Translations under genes and position numbers: made by a program
Part shown: one piece after another, positions 27,880-38,487 of the stretch
How the letters are laid out: each line of letters starts with the position of its first letter
Position numbering within the stretch: the first letter of the stretch is position 1
Notes under the pieces: model-generated
What the model was told of the DNA's origin: nothing
Database searches by the model: none
What the model saw: the letters and a program-made list of their open reading frames with translations, nothing else
Source of the DNA: Lampris incognitus
Lineage: Eukaryota > Chordata > Actinopteri > Lampriformes > Lampridae
NCBI RefSeq assembly: GCF_029633865.1
Contig: NC_079217.1
Span: forward strand, 32,933,090 to 32,997,089
Direction of reading: 5' to 3'
Length of the DNA stretch: 64,000 nt

Positions 27880-28677
27880 GGTTGGTCTTGGTATTTGTTA
27901 AAGGGTTAGTGAGTCTCAGAACCAACTGCTTCAGGGAACTCTTTTCGGGGTTCAGTTCTTGGGTTTTCAGAGCTTTAAAGTGCAATGTATTTATTGGGCT
28001 TGTATTTAAGTGCATCCAGAAATTTAGAGATCTTTTTTGTACATTTATCAATAATGGAAACCGGCCTAATTCTGCCCTTCATGCGTTGTTTGATGTGTCC
28101 TTTGTATTTTCAGAATCATTCTACAGAATTCAGCATGTAGAGTTTCTGCTGGACGCTTGTCCCATCTAGTGTAGCTGGAAAGACTGAGTGGACCCCATAC
28201 CTCACTTCCATATAGTGCAATGGGCAGAATTACACTATCAAACAGTTTGCACCAGATGGAGATTGGTACATCAATGTTAAATAATTTATTTTTAATTGCA
28301 TATAGAGCTCTGCGAGCCTTTTGTTTTAGGTTATTCACTGCCCTACTGAAACTCCCTGATGCTGTAATAATTAGACCGAGTTAAGTATACTGCATCGTAT
28401 GCTCTAAGGTGATGCTACCTAGCGTCAACTAGTATCTATTTTCCTGACATCTGGGCTTCTTCTGGAAGATCATTACTTTTGTCTTTTTTGGATTTATTGC
28501 CAGGGCCCAGTGCTGGCAATAGTCCTCAAGCAGGTTTAGTAGTTGTTGCAGCCCATCTGCGGTTGGTGACAACAAAACTAGATCATCTGCATAAAGCAAA
28601 AAATGCACTTCCATGTCATACAGGGGGAGACCTGGGGTTGCACACTGTTCCAGCTGCACCGCCAGTTCATTAATATA
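27880..28677 (-). pseudogene. LINE, 3' half (split by Tc1)
   Basis: Minus-strand frames give the reverse transcriptase end with FLLYADDLVLLSPTADGLQQ (28429-28659), followed by a PIALYGSEVWGPLS block (28066-28338) and a C-terminal ALKTQELNPEKSSLKQLVLR (about 27890-28000). With the Tc1 element and one TA removed, PTLFN from the 5' half joins directly to INELAVQLEQ here. The clade is not assigned; it looks related to I/Nimb-type fish LINEs. Confidence 0.8.
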
Positions 28678-28679
28678 TA

Positions 28680-30314
28680 CAGTGCATCCGGAAAGTATTC
28701 ACACCCCTTCACTTTCCCCACATTTTGTTATGTTACAGCCTTATTCCACAATGGATTAAATTCCTTTTTTTCTCATCAATCTACACACAATACCCCATAA
28801 TGACAAAGTGAAAAAGGTTTTGTAGAAATTTTTGCAAATTTATTAAAAATAAAAAACTGAAATATTGCATGTACATAAGTATTCACACCCTTTGCTATGA
28901 CACTCAAAATTGAGCTCAGGTTCATCCTGTTTCCACTGATCATCCTTGAGATGTTTCTACATCTTGATTGGAGTCCACCTGTAGTAAATTCAATTGATCG
29001 GACATGATTTGGAAAGGCACACACCTGTCTATATAAGGTCCCACTGTTGACAGTGCATGTCAGAGCAGAAACCAAGCCATGAAGTCAAAGGAATTGTCTG
29101 TGGACCTCCGAGACAGGATTGTATCGAGGCACAGATCTGGGGAAGGGTACAAAAACATTTCTACAGCTTTGAAGGTCCCGAAGAGCACAGTGGTCTCGAT
29201 CATTCGTAAATGGAAGAAGTTTGGATCCACCAGGACTCTTCCTAGAGCAGGCTGCCCAGCCAAATTGAGCAATCGGGGGAGAAGGGCCTTGGTAAGGGAG
29301 GTGACCAAGAACCCGATGGTCACTCTGACAGAGCTCCAGCATTCCTCTGTGGAGATGGGAGAACCTTCCAGAAGGACAACCATCTCTGCAGCACCCCACC
29401 AGTCAGGCCTTTATGGTAGAGTGGCCAGACGGAAGCCTCTGCTCAGAAAAAGGCACATGACAGCCCGCTTGGAGTTTGCCAGAAAGCACCTAAAGGACTC
29501 TCAGACCGTGAGAAACAAGATTCTCTGGTCTGATGAAACCAAGATTGAACTCCTTGGCCTGAATACCAAACGTCACGTCTGGAGGAAACCAGGCACCTTT
29601 CATCACCTTGCTAATACCATCCCTACAGTGAAGCATGGTGGTGGCAGCATCATGTTGTGGGGATGTTCTTCAGTGGCAGGAACTGGGAGACTAGTCAGGA
29701 TCGAGGGAAAGATGAATGGAGCAAAGTACAGAGAGATCCTTAATGAAAACCTGCTCCAGAGCGCTCAGGACCTCAGACTGGGGCGAAGATTTACCTTTCA
29801 ACATGACAACGACCCTAAGCACACAGCCAAGACAACGAAGGAGTGGCTTCGGGACAAGTCTGTGAATGTCCTTGAGTGGCCCAGCCAGAGCCCAGACTTG
29901 AACCCCATTGAACATCTCTGGAAAGACCTGAAAATAGCTGTGCAGCGACGCTCCCCATCTAACCTTACACAGCTCGAGAGGATCTGCGGAGAAGAATGGG
30001 AGAAATACCCCAAATATAGGTGTGCCAAGCTTGTAGCATCATACCCAAGAAGACTTGAGGATGTAATCACTGCCAAGGGTGCCTCAACCAAGTACTGAGT
30101 AAAGGGTGTGAATACTTATGTACATGCAATATTTCAGTTTTTTATTTTTAATAAATTTGCAAAAATTTCTACAAAACTTTTTTCGCGTTGTCATTATGGG
30201 GTATTGTATGTAGATTGATGAGAAAAAAAGGAATTTACTCCATTTTGGAATAAGGCTGTAACATAACAAAATGTGGGGAAAGTGAAGGGGTGTGAATACT
30301 TTCCGGATGCACTG
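28680..30314 (+). mobile_element. Complete Tc1-like transposon
   Basis: 1635 bp flanked by TA (28678-28679, 30315-30316). Inverted repeats of about 214 bp (28680-28893 and 30101-30314) start CAGTGCATCCGG and differ at about six positions. It carries one intact transposase. It sits inside the LINE at 27880-32018. Confidence 0.95.
29079..30098 (+). CDS. Tc1 transposase, DD34E, 339 aa, intact
   Basis: Cut-and-paste transposase that binds the element's inverted repeats and inserts it at TA. Residues 1-110 form the paired-like double helix-turn-helix DNA-binding region (SKELSVDLRDRIVSRHRSGE; KVPKSTVVSIIRKW). The catalytic triad is visible: Asp152 (WSDET), Asp243 (FQHDNDPKHT) and Glu278 (PDLNPIEHLW), with 34 residues between the last two. 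The glycine-rich HGGGSIMLWGC is at 186-196. Length equals the family norm of about 340, and there is no stop or frameshift. The start is fixed by the usual MKSKELS. Whether it is active cannot be judged from sequence. Confidence 0.95.
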   Translation: MKSKELSVDLRDRIVSRHRSGEGYKNISTALKVPKSTVVSIIRKWKKFGSTRTLPRAGCPAKLSNRGRRALVREVTKNPMVTLTELQHSSVEMGEPSRRTTISAAPHQSGLYGRVARRKPLLRKRHMTARLEFARKHLKDSQTVRNKILWSDETKIELLGLNTKRHVWRKPGTFHHLANTIPTVKHGGGSIMLWGCSSVAGTGRLVRIEGKMNGAKYREILNENLLQSAQDLRLGRRFTFQHDNDPKHTAKTTKEWLRDKSVNVLEWPSQSPDLNPIEHLWKDLKIAVQRRSPSNLTQLERICGEEWEKYPKYRCAKLVASYPRRLEDVITAKGASTKY

Positions 30315-30316
30315 TA

Positions 30317-32018
30317 TATTAAACAGTGTCGGGCTAAGTCCACAGCCCTGTCTCACCCCTCTATTCTGAGTGAAGAACTCAGTGTGTTTGTCTCCAATCT
30401 TAACTGCACATTTGTTGTCCGAATACATTGACTTTATTATGTCATACACTTTACCACCTACACCACTTTGTAAAAGTTTATAGTATAGTCCTTCATTCCA
30501 AATAGAGTCGAAAGCTTTTTTGAAGTCAATAAAACAAGCAAATATTTTTCCATTTTTGGTTTGGTTCACATTTTCATTTATGAGGGTGTGTAGGGTGTAA
30601 ATATGGTCCGTAGACCGGTGATTTGGGAGGAAGCCAATTTGACCTTTGCTCAGGACATTGTGTTCGTTAAGGAGGGTTAGAATTCGATTGTTCAAAATGC
30701 TATTAAACACCTTCCCCAGACTACTGCTCACACAAATGCCTCTGAAATTATTATGATCCAATTTGTCTACATTTTTATGAATAGGAGTTTTAAGCCCTTT
30801 GCTCCAGATGTCAGGAAAATATCCCGAACTTAGAACGATGTTGAATAATTTGAGTACTGCCCTTTGCAGCTCAGGTGTGCCGTTTTTAAGCATCTCACTT
30901 CTGATGCTGTCAAGGCCACAAGCTTTATTGGGTTTTAAGGATTTGAGCTTCTGTGCCAATTCTTCTTATGTTATTGGAAAATTCAGTGGGTTTTGGTTGT
31001 CTTTTATAGTGCATTCGAGCAACTGTAATTTTTGTTTGATCAGATTGTAATTGGAATTTGAGTGTTCGTGTTGGATTCCCGAATAGATATGTTCAAAATG
31101 ATTTTTCCAAATTTCTCCATTTTGGATAGGCAGGTCTTGTGGTTTTGTAGCACTCAAATTATTCCACATTTCCCAGAATTGGTTTTGATTCAGGGAATTT
31201 TCTATTTCCTGTAAGATTCTATCTACATGGCTTTGTTTTTTCATTCTTAACGTGTGTTTATATAGTTTCAATGTTTCGCTATATTTCTTTCTTATATCCA
31301 TATCTTGCGGTTGGTAGTGTTTCAGGTTTGACAATTTACGCGGTTCTTTTCTTATATTTTTACAATCGTTGTCAAACCATTTTTCATTTTCAGATTGTTT
31401 CTTTTTTTTGTTGGTCCTTGGTAGGGCCATGTTTGCTGCCGTCTGAAAGATACAATTGATTTCATTGACAGCTTGGTTGGTACTGTCCTTATTAGTTTCA
31501 AACGGTTTGTTAATGAAGTTAGTAATCGTATTAAGTAATTTGGATGAATTCAGGATATTGATAAATTTTTCTGCACTGTCTGGAGCCATCTGTAGGTCTT
31601 ATTCATTTTGAACAGCTTGCTGGGCTCCTCTATAGGCATTTCAGTCAGGTTAATAGTGTTGAAAAAAATCATAATTTGGTTATGGTCAGAAAGAGGAGTT
31701 TGTTGTCTGACAGTGAATGGGTGGGGTCCATGTCAGTTATTGCATAGTCAACTACACTAGCTCCAAGACCTGAACAGCATGTGAACCTTCCCAAAGAGTC
31801 TCCTCTGATCCTACCATTAAGCATGTACAGGCCAGAGGCGCGACAGAGGTGCACTAGCTCCTTACCAGCCTTGTTCACAGTACGGTCGAGGGAGCTGCTT
31901 TTAATGAGGGTTGGTGAGAGGTACAGGGAATGTTGACCAAACATATGTCTGTTACTCTGAGGGTCAATGGTATCACTTATTGAACCTGTTCTTGCGTTAA
32001 AATCTCCGCACAGGCCCA
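30317..32018 (-). pseudogene. LINE, 5' half (split by Tc1)
   Basis: Minus order: endonuclease segment CGDFNARTGSISDTIDPQ (31669-32018); spacer (30966-31589) with KWFDNDCKN; reverse transcriptase (about 30317-30959) with KSLKPNKACGLDSIRSEML, SKGQIGFLPNHRSTDHIYTL, CFIDFKKAFDSIWNEGL (motif A) and RQGCGLSPTLFN (motif B). It continues across the Tc1 insertion at 27880-28677. The first part of the endonuclease is missing where Penelope-like sequence begins. Frame breaks lie at about 31600-31670 and about 30960, so it is inactive. Confidence 0.82.
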
Positions 32019-32411
32019 ACCAGAAGAACACAAACACCTGAGAGGAGCTTTAAAAATCTGCGGCTACCTCAGTTGGACCTTTGTGAAAACTGCAACATGT
32101 TCCAAAAAGACCTACCAGGTGAGCGATAACATAGTCATCCCGTATGTTTCTGGGGTCTCTGAGAAACTCAGGAGAATTTTCAACAAACACCGCATCTCGG
32201 TATACTTCAAACCCAGCAACACACTCCGACAAATACTGGTTCATCCCAAAGACTGTGTACCACACACCCAGAAAAGCAATCTGGTGTCTGCCGTACAATG
32301 CAATGAGGATTGCACTGACCTATACATAGGAGAAACCAAACAACCACTACACAAACGGATGGCCCAACACAGAAGGCCAAACTCCTCAGGACAAGACTCG
32401 ATCAGCAGTCT
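32018..32411 (+). pseudogene. Penelope-like element with GIY-YIG nuclease (copy 2, first part)
   Basis: The frame from about 32020 reads EEHKHLRGALKICGYLSWTF, VSGVSEKLRRIFNKH, and then the GIY-YIG endonuclease core DLYIGETKQPLHKRMAQH that marks Penelope-like retroelements. The reverse transcriptase is missing at the 5' side, where it abuts the antisense LINE. It is cut at 32411 by the RTE insertion and continues at 35592. A 4-nt insertion (GACTCGATCAGC versus GACTCAGC in copy 1) shifts the frame just before the cut, so the copy is dead. Confidence 0.85.
32396..32411. repeat. Target-site duplication of the RTE LINE, left copy
   Basis: ACTCGATCAGCAGTCT, identical to 35576-35591 at the other end of the RTE element. 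Confidence 0.95.
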
Positions 32412-35400
32412 CTACTACTACTTTCGGCTGCTCCCGTTAGGGGTCGCCACAGCGGATCATCCGTTTCCATTTATTCCTGTCTTCTGCGTCTTCCTCTGTC
32501 ACACCAGCCACCTGCATGTCTTCCCTCACCACATCCATAAACCTCCTCTTTGGCCTTCCTCTTCTCCTCTTCCCTGGCAGCTCCATATTCAGTATCCTTC
32601 TCCCAATATACTCAGCATCTCTCCTCCACACATGTCCAAGCCATCTCAATCTTGCCTCTCTTGCTTTGTCTCCAAACCGTCCAACCTGAGCGGTCCCTCT
32701 AATATAATCGTTCCTAATCCTGTCCTTCTTCGTTACTCCCAGTGAAAATCTTAGCATCTTCAACTCTGCCACCTCCAGCTCCACCTCCTGTCTTTTCGTC
32801 AGTGCCACTGTCTCCAAACCATATAACATACCTGGTCTCACAACCATCTTGTAAACTTTCCCTTTAACTCTTGCTGGTACCCTTCTGTCGCAAATCACTC
32901 CTGACACACTTCTCCACCCACTCCAACCTGCCTGCACTCTCTTTTTCACCTCTCTACTGCACTCCCCGTTACTTTGGACAGTTGACCCCAAGTATTTAAA
33001 CTCAGATGCCTTTGTCACCTCCACTCCTTGCATCCTGACCATTCCACTGTCCTCTCTCTCATTCACGCATAGGTATTCCGTCTTGCTCCTACTGACTTTC
33101 ATTCCTCTTCTCTCTAGTGCATACCTCCACCTCTCCAGGCTCTCCTCAACCTGCACCCTACTCTCGCTACAGATCACAATGTCATCCGCGAACATCATCG
33201 TCCATGGAGACTCCTGCCTGATCTTGTCCGTCAACCTGTCCATCACCATTGCAAACAAGAAAGGGCTAAGAGCCGATCCTTGATGTAATCCCACCTCCAC
33301 CTTGAACCCATCTGTCATTCCAACCGCACACCTCACCATTGTCACACTTCCCTCATACGTATCCTGCACCACTCCTACATACTTCTCTGCAACTCCTGAC
33401 TTCCTCATACAATACCACACCTCCTCTCTCGGCACTCTGTCATAAGCTTTCTCTAAATCTACAAAGACACAATGCAACTCTTTTTGGCCTTCTCTATACT
33501 TCTCAATCAACATTCTCAAAGCAAACATCGCATCTGTGGTGCTCTTTCGTGGCATGAAACCATACTGCTGCTCGCTGATCGTCACCTCTCCTCTTAACCT
33601 AGCTTCTATTACTCTTTCCCAAATCTTCATGCTGTGGCTGATCAACTTTATACCTCTGTAGTTGTTACAGTTCTGCACATCGCCCTTGTTCTTGAAAATC
33701 GGTACCAGTATGCTTCTTCTCCACTCCTCAGGCATCCTCTCACTTTCCAGGATTGTGTTAAACAATCTAGTTAGAAATTCCACTGCCATCTCTCCTAAAC
33801 ATCTCCATGCCTCCACAGGTATGTCATCAGGACCAACTGCCTTTCCATTCTTCATCCTCTTCATAGCTGCCCTCACTTCCTCCTTGCTAATCCGCTGAAC
33901 TTCCTGATTCACTATCCCTACATCATCCAACCTTCTCTCTCTCTCATTTTCTTCATTCATCAGCCCCTCAAAGTATTCCTTCCACCTTCTTAGCACACTC
34001 TCCTCGCTTGTCCGCACATTTCCATCTCTATCTTTGATCACCCTAACTTGCTGCACATCCTTTGCAGCTTGGTCCCTCTGTCTAGCCAATCGGTACAAGT
34101 CCTTTTCTCCTTCCTTAGTGTCTAATCTGTCATACAACTCACCATACGCCTTTTCCTTTGCCTTTGCCACCTCTCTCTTTGCTTTACGCTGCATCTCCTT
34201 GTACTCCTCTCTATTTTCTTCATCTCTCTGCCTATCCCACTTCTTCTTTGCCAACCTTTTCCTCTGTATAATTTGCTGTACTTCCTCATTCCACCACCAA
34301 GTCTCCTTGTCTTCCTTCCTCTGTCCTGATGACACACCAAGTACCTTCCTAGCTGTCTCCCTCACTATTTCTGCAGTGGTTTTCCAGCCATCTGGCAACT
34401 CTTCACTACCACCCAGTGCCTGTCTTAACTCCTGCCTGAACTCCACACAACAGTCTTCCTTCTTCAACTTCCACCATTTGATCTTCGGCTGTGTCTTCAC
34501 TCGCTTCCTCTTCTTGGTCTCCAAAGTCATCCTACAGACCACCATCCGATGCTGCCTGGCTACGCTCTCCCCTGTCACCACCTTGCAGTCTCCAATCCCT
34601 TTTAGATGGTGCCTTCTACATAAGATATAGTCCACCTGTGTGCACTTTCCTCCACTCTTGTACGTCACCCTGTGTTCCTCCCTCTTCTTGAAATATGTAT
34701 TCACCACAGCCATTTCCATCCTTTTCACAAAATCGACCACCATCTGTCCTTCCACATTTCTCTTCTTGACTCCATACTTTCCCATCACCTCCTCATCACC
34801 TCTGTTCCCTTCACCAACATGTCCATTGAAGTCCGCTCCAATCACCACTCTCTCCTCCTTGGGTACCCTCTCCACCATGTCGTCCAACTCATTCCAGAAT
34901 TCTTCTTTTTCATCCATCTCACACCCAACTTGCGGGGCATATGCGCTGATAACATTCAGCAATAAACCTTCAATTTCCAGCTTCATACTCATCACTCTGT
35001 CTGACACTCTCTTCACCTCCAGCACGCTCTTGACATACTCTTCCTTCAGAATTACCCCTACCCCATTTCTCTTCCCATTCACACCATGGTAGAAGAGTTT
35101 GAACCCACCTCCGATACTCCTGGCCTTACTCCCCTTCCACCTGGTCTCTTGCACACACAGTATGCCTACCTTTCTTCTTTCCATCATGTCAGCCAGCTCT
35201 CTCCCTTTACCAGTCATAGTGCCAACATTCAAAGTTCCAACTCTCACCTCCACATGCCTACCCTTCCTCCTCTCTAGCTGCCTCTGGACATGCTTTCCTC
35301 CTCTCCTTCTCCTTCGCCCAACAGTAGCATAGTTTCCACCGACACCCTGCTGGTTAACAGTACCGGTGGCGGTCGTTGGTAACCCGGGTCTCGACCGATC

Positions 35401-35575
35401 CGGCATGTAAGTCTTATTTATGATCCGCATATTTGATTTGGCAAAGATTTTACGCCGGATGCCCTTCCTGACGCAACCCTCCCCATTTGTCCGGGCTTGG
35501 GACCGGCACTAAGGATGCACTGGCTTGTGCATCCTCAGTGGCTGGGTTACTCGACTACACTAGCTACTCGACTAC
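32412..35575 (-). mobile_element. Full-length RTE-like LINE
   Basis: About 3.16 kb between perfect 16-bp target duplications. On minus it has a short leader (35431-35575), one long ORF and a very short 3' UTR ending in an AGTAGTAG tail (32412-32436). The leader contains the conserved 'GGAAGGGCATCCGGCGTAAA' segment also seen at 715-735. Other pieces of the family are at 1-820 and 7829-7972. Confidence 0.95.
32437..35430 (-). CDS. RTE-like LINE ORF, endonuclease plus reverse transcriptase, 997 aa, intact
   Basis: Single polyprotein for target-primed retrotransposition. Residues about 60-290: apurinic-type endonuclease with RVGTLNVGTMTGKGRE, QETRW, SAYAPQVG and GADFNGHVG; the usual final SDH is RQHRM, as in many relatives. 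Residues about 500-800: reverse transcriptase with KNGKAVGPDDIPVEAW, QYGFMPRKSTTDAMFALRML, VFVDLEKAYDRVPREEVW (motif A), GLHQGSALSPFLFAMVMD (motif B) and FADDIVI (motif C). The C-terminus has RRRGRPKRRFMD and ends CGDP. There is no stop or frameshift over 997 codons. The endonuclease half is the kind that was co-opted in mammalian CFDP2. Clade RTE is assigned by motif style and the short 3' end. Confidence 0.93.
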   Translation of the reverse strand: MRIINKTYMPDRSRPGLPTTATGTVNQQGVGGNYATVGRRRRRGGKHVQRQLERRKGRHVEVRVGTLNVGTMTGKGRELADMMERRKVGILCVQETRWKGSKARSIGGGFKLFYHGVNGKRNGVGVILKEEYVKSVLEVKRVSDRVMSMKLEIEGLLLNVISAYAPQVGCEMDEKEEFWNELDDMVERVPKEERVVIGADFNGHVGEGNRGDEEVMGKYGVKKRNVEGQMVVDFVKRMEMAVVNTYFKKREEHRVTYKSGGKCTQVDYILCRRHHLKGIGDCKVVTGESVARQHRMVVCRMTLETKKRKRVKTQPKIKWWKLKKEDCCVEFRQELRQALGGSEELPDGWKTTAEIVRETARKVLGVSSGQRKEDKETWWWNEEVQQIIQRKRLAKKKWDRQRDEENREEYKEMQRKAKREVAKAKEKAYGELYDRLDTKEGEKDLYRLARQRDQAAKDVQQVRVIKDRDGNVRTSEESVLRRWKEYFEGLMNEENERERRLDDVGIVNQEVQRISKEEVRAAMKRMKNGKAVGPDDIPVEAWRCLGEMAVEFLTRLFNTILESERMPEEWRRSILVPIFKNKGDVQNCNNYRGIKLISHSMKIWERVIEARLRGEVTISEQQYGFMPRKSTTDAMFALRMLIEKYREGQKELHCVFVDLEKAYDRVPREEVWYCMRKSGVAEKYVGVVQDTYEGSVTMVRCAVGMTDGFKVEVGLHQGSALSPFLFAMVMDRLTDKIRQESPWTMMFADDIVICSESRVQVEESLERWRYALERRGMKVSRSKTEYLCVNEREDSGMVRMQGVEVTKASEFKYLGSTVQSNGECSREVKKRVQAGWSGWRSVSGVICDRRVPARVKGKVYKMVVRPGMLYGLETVALTKRQEVELEVAELKMLRFSLGVTKKDRIRNDYIRGTAQVGRFGDKAREARLRWLGHVWRRDAEYIGRRILNMELPGKRRRGRPKRRFMDVVREDMQVAGVTEEDAEDRNKWKRMIRCGDP

Positions 35576-35591
35576 ACTCGATCAGCAGTCT
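35576..35591. repeat. Target-site duplication of the RTE LINE, right copy
   Basis: Identical 16-mer to 32396-32411. Just before it, 'ACTCGACTAC' occurs twice (35549-35558 and 35566-35575), a small untemplated or slippage-derived addition at the LINE 5' junction. Confidence 0.93.
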
Positions 35592-36244
35592 ATCTACACC
35601 TAAAGGAGAAGACACACTCCTTCGAGGACAGCAACGTACACATTTTGGACAGGGAAGATAGATGGTTTGAAAGAGGGGTGAAGGAAGCCATCCATGTGAA
35701 ATTGGAAAAAACTATCCCTCAACAGAGGAGGAGGTCTGCGACACCACCTATCTCCCACTTACAATGCCATCCTTTCATCTCTACCCAGGAGACTCAAGAA
35801 GCCTAGCCTCCAAGAACAACAGTCGGTCACTAACGGCTCCAACGACTCTCATGACCACTGAACAATGAAGTCGAAACTAACACCCCCAACGACCGTCGCT
35901 GCTGAACAAATGCAAATTAATAGCTCCGATAACGACGAGCGCGGCCAAACATTGGTACACAAGAGCCACGCATATCTATGGCTCTGTTAGTGACGGGCGT
36001 TGGTAAACATCGGATCACGAAGAGCCACGCATATCAATAGCTCTGACAACGACTCCTAGAGGATAAATTCTGAGTCTCATCACCAGCCAGCGACACTAGC
36101 TTGGTCTAGTCAGAAAGGCACGAACTGAGGAAGCCTCTTGGATGAGAGGCGAAACGTCTTCACGGGTATATACCAAGTCCAGTTGCACTTGATTCAACTC
36201 CTTTGGATAACCATGATCTGGATGAATGAGAACATTCACAGACA
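35592..36244 (+). mobile_element. Penelope-like element, copy 2, second part and 3' UTR
   Basis: Continues from 32411 with YLHLKEKTHSFEDSNVHILD and DRWFERGVKEAIHVKLEK, then a frameshifted tail. The 3' UTR carries two units of about 60 bp plus a partial one, against three in copy 1, and the same 'GAAGCCTCTTGG...GGCGAAACGTC' segment. It ends with ACATTCACAGA as in copy 1. Confidence 0.87.
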
Positions 36245-36729
36245 TAGTAGCCTACACACTGCGAGGCACGGCGGCCATCAGAACAACACAGCAGTATAAC
36301 AATAAACCACTTTTTCATCTTACCTGTTCGTAGCAATTCCAATGAAGCAGTGAAACGTCGCCCACCGAATAACTTGACATGACAACAGTTCAGTAATCCA
36401 ATTTTTGCCAAATGAACATGGCTGAACAGTTCACAAATCATCTTCGCCAACTGAACTTGATCAAGGCAACAGTTAAAACAAGTTAGACTATTAATGTTGT
36501 CACAACGAGGTCATTCTGTTTCCATAACGAAGCATTCCTCGACTCATTTGGGATTTTAAGAAGCTCTCCCTTTCAGAGTTTTCGTTTAATTTCAATGTCA
36601 TCCATTGCGTATGCTACAGTTATTAGCTAGCTACACACTACGCACGCTCTACTTCCTCTCTCTTTCTGGCACCCGCGTCAGTTAGCGACACACGTGACAC
36701 ACGCGGGGGGGGGGTGATACTCTCACTAT
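36245..36729. other. Interior of the hAT composite, no gene seen
   Basis: No supported ORF. A G-run (36706-36715) lies in a GC-richer patch. It is probably sequence of the enclosing hAT element. Confidence 0.45.
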
Positions 36730-37283
36730 ACACCCATTTCACGCCGCGTCCATCTTGGATTAAAAAAAACCAAGCGGTGGGGATTTAGCCACGCCCTCTT
36801 CTTACTTCATTGAAAACACTGCTGGAAGCAACATGTCGTATTGCTGTGTACCAACCTAAATTCAACTGACACATGAAGATGCCATATGGTTACATGTTTA
36901 CTCCTCCTGCTATTATTGCAACAGACATTATGTACATGTAGGCCTACTGTATGCATTGAGCTGCAGAGGTTGCATGCACATTTAACGTTACTGTATGCAT
37001 TGAGCTGCAGAGGTCTCACCATGTACAGCCTGTTAAATAATATTAGGGTGACCAGTTTCATTGTGACTGAAACTTTAGAAGGGAGACAGAAGTTTGACGT
37101 TGAAAAATGTTTACTCCTGTTTATAGTCGCATTGGTGACTTAATAGCGGAAGAAGATGAAGAGGAACATGAAGAGGAACATGAGGGAGATAGGTGAGTTG
37201 TTACTGTCAGTACAATGCAATTTTTCAAACATGTAGATTACTGCATTGTATAGTATATATATATATTCACTAATATTTCAATA

Positions 37284-37658
37284 GTGGATAGCTCTGTTCT
37301 GACACATCATCTTGATAACAGGAAAATGTGTGGATTTATATTGCTTCCCACATGTATGACATATCCTCATGTGTCCAGTGAGGTTTGGGCGACTCTACCT
37401 GACTACGACGTGAAGCCCCTTTCTGTGGAAGACCAGCTTGACGCAGTAAAGAAATGCATCGCTTTCCTGGAGGACGAAAATAAAAAGCTGAAAAGTGAGC
37501 GTTTTGGTCTAGAACGCTTCCAGTGTGCGCCCAATCTGATCAGGTTTTACACTGGTTTTAAGGATTACCACACCCTCAAAGCACTCCTCCTAGCTTTACA
37601 GCCTACTGCAGAGTCCATGGTGCGATGGACTCAAATGCAAAGTGTAGCCGGGTGGTAA
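37284..37658 (+). pseudogene. ISL2EU-type transposase, coiled-coil and HTH part
   Basis: The frame contains VKPLSVEDQLDAVKKCIAFL, a charged helix DENKKLKSERFGLE, and RFYTGFKDYHTLKALLLAL, the order seen ahead of DDE_Tnp_4 domains in THAP-carrying transposases. The true exon start is uncertain; the first 35 or so residues look non-coding. The upstream THAP start at 36832 hits a stop after eight codons, so splicing or decay must be assumed. Confidence 0.6.
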
Positions 37659-38487
37659 ATCTGTTAAATATGTTAAATGATTTTCCACTTAAATTTAGTA
37701 TAGTTTAACTGTTAATATATGTAATTGTTACACTGTCAAGCCATGTAAAATGTAATTTGATGTATTTAAATTGTGAAGCAGATTGTGAGTGTATTTTTAT
37801 AGCTTTTTGTTGTCATTGCATGTTTTGACCAGTAAGTGGCAGTGTTGCGGACTCCGTGCAAGTTATCCAAGTGCATCTTGTGTACTCCTTCTTTTTTACG
37901 TGTGAACCACCTGGAGATTGCGGTGTGACGGTGCTCTGACTCCGTAGTAAGTAAGTGTAAATATCTTGTGAAATATGCCTGTAACATTATTCCAAACAAT
38001 ATTATATGTCGGTAATTTGACAAGATGGTTTGATTTAGACGCTACTGGAGTTGATGTTCGGTGATTTTGGGCGCGAGCCGTTTACCACTGTTCGCCATTG
38101 CATGCATGACAAGGTAATGTTGGCGTGCATAAAGCCACACCATGCCATTGTATTTGGGTAGGAAGGGAAATGTAAAGGTTTTATATGCATTTTGATTCTG
38201 TTTAAAGGTAACTGACAGAGTGAGAAGTTGCGCAATCTTCAGGAAGTTCCACATGTCTTTGTTAAACCCTGTTTAACATACATAGTCCACTGCCGTATTT
38301 TGCACCATATTTTGTATTTTGTGGAGTTAGAAAACAACGAGACAGGAGACGTGAGAGTAGACGTAGTCGAGGTAGTTTACTAGCTCCAACTTTGCATGTC
38401 ATACGTTCGACAACGACACTGAACTCTGTGTACCGGAAGCGGAAGTGCATTATCTGACCTCTTAGGTGAATGTCTCTAGTTATATAG

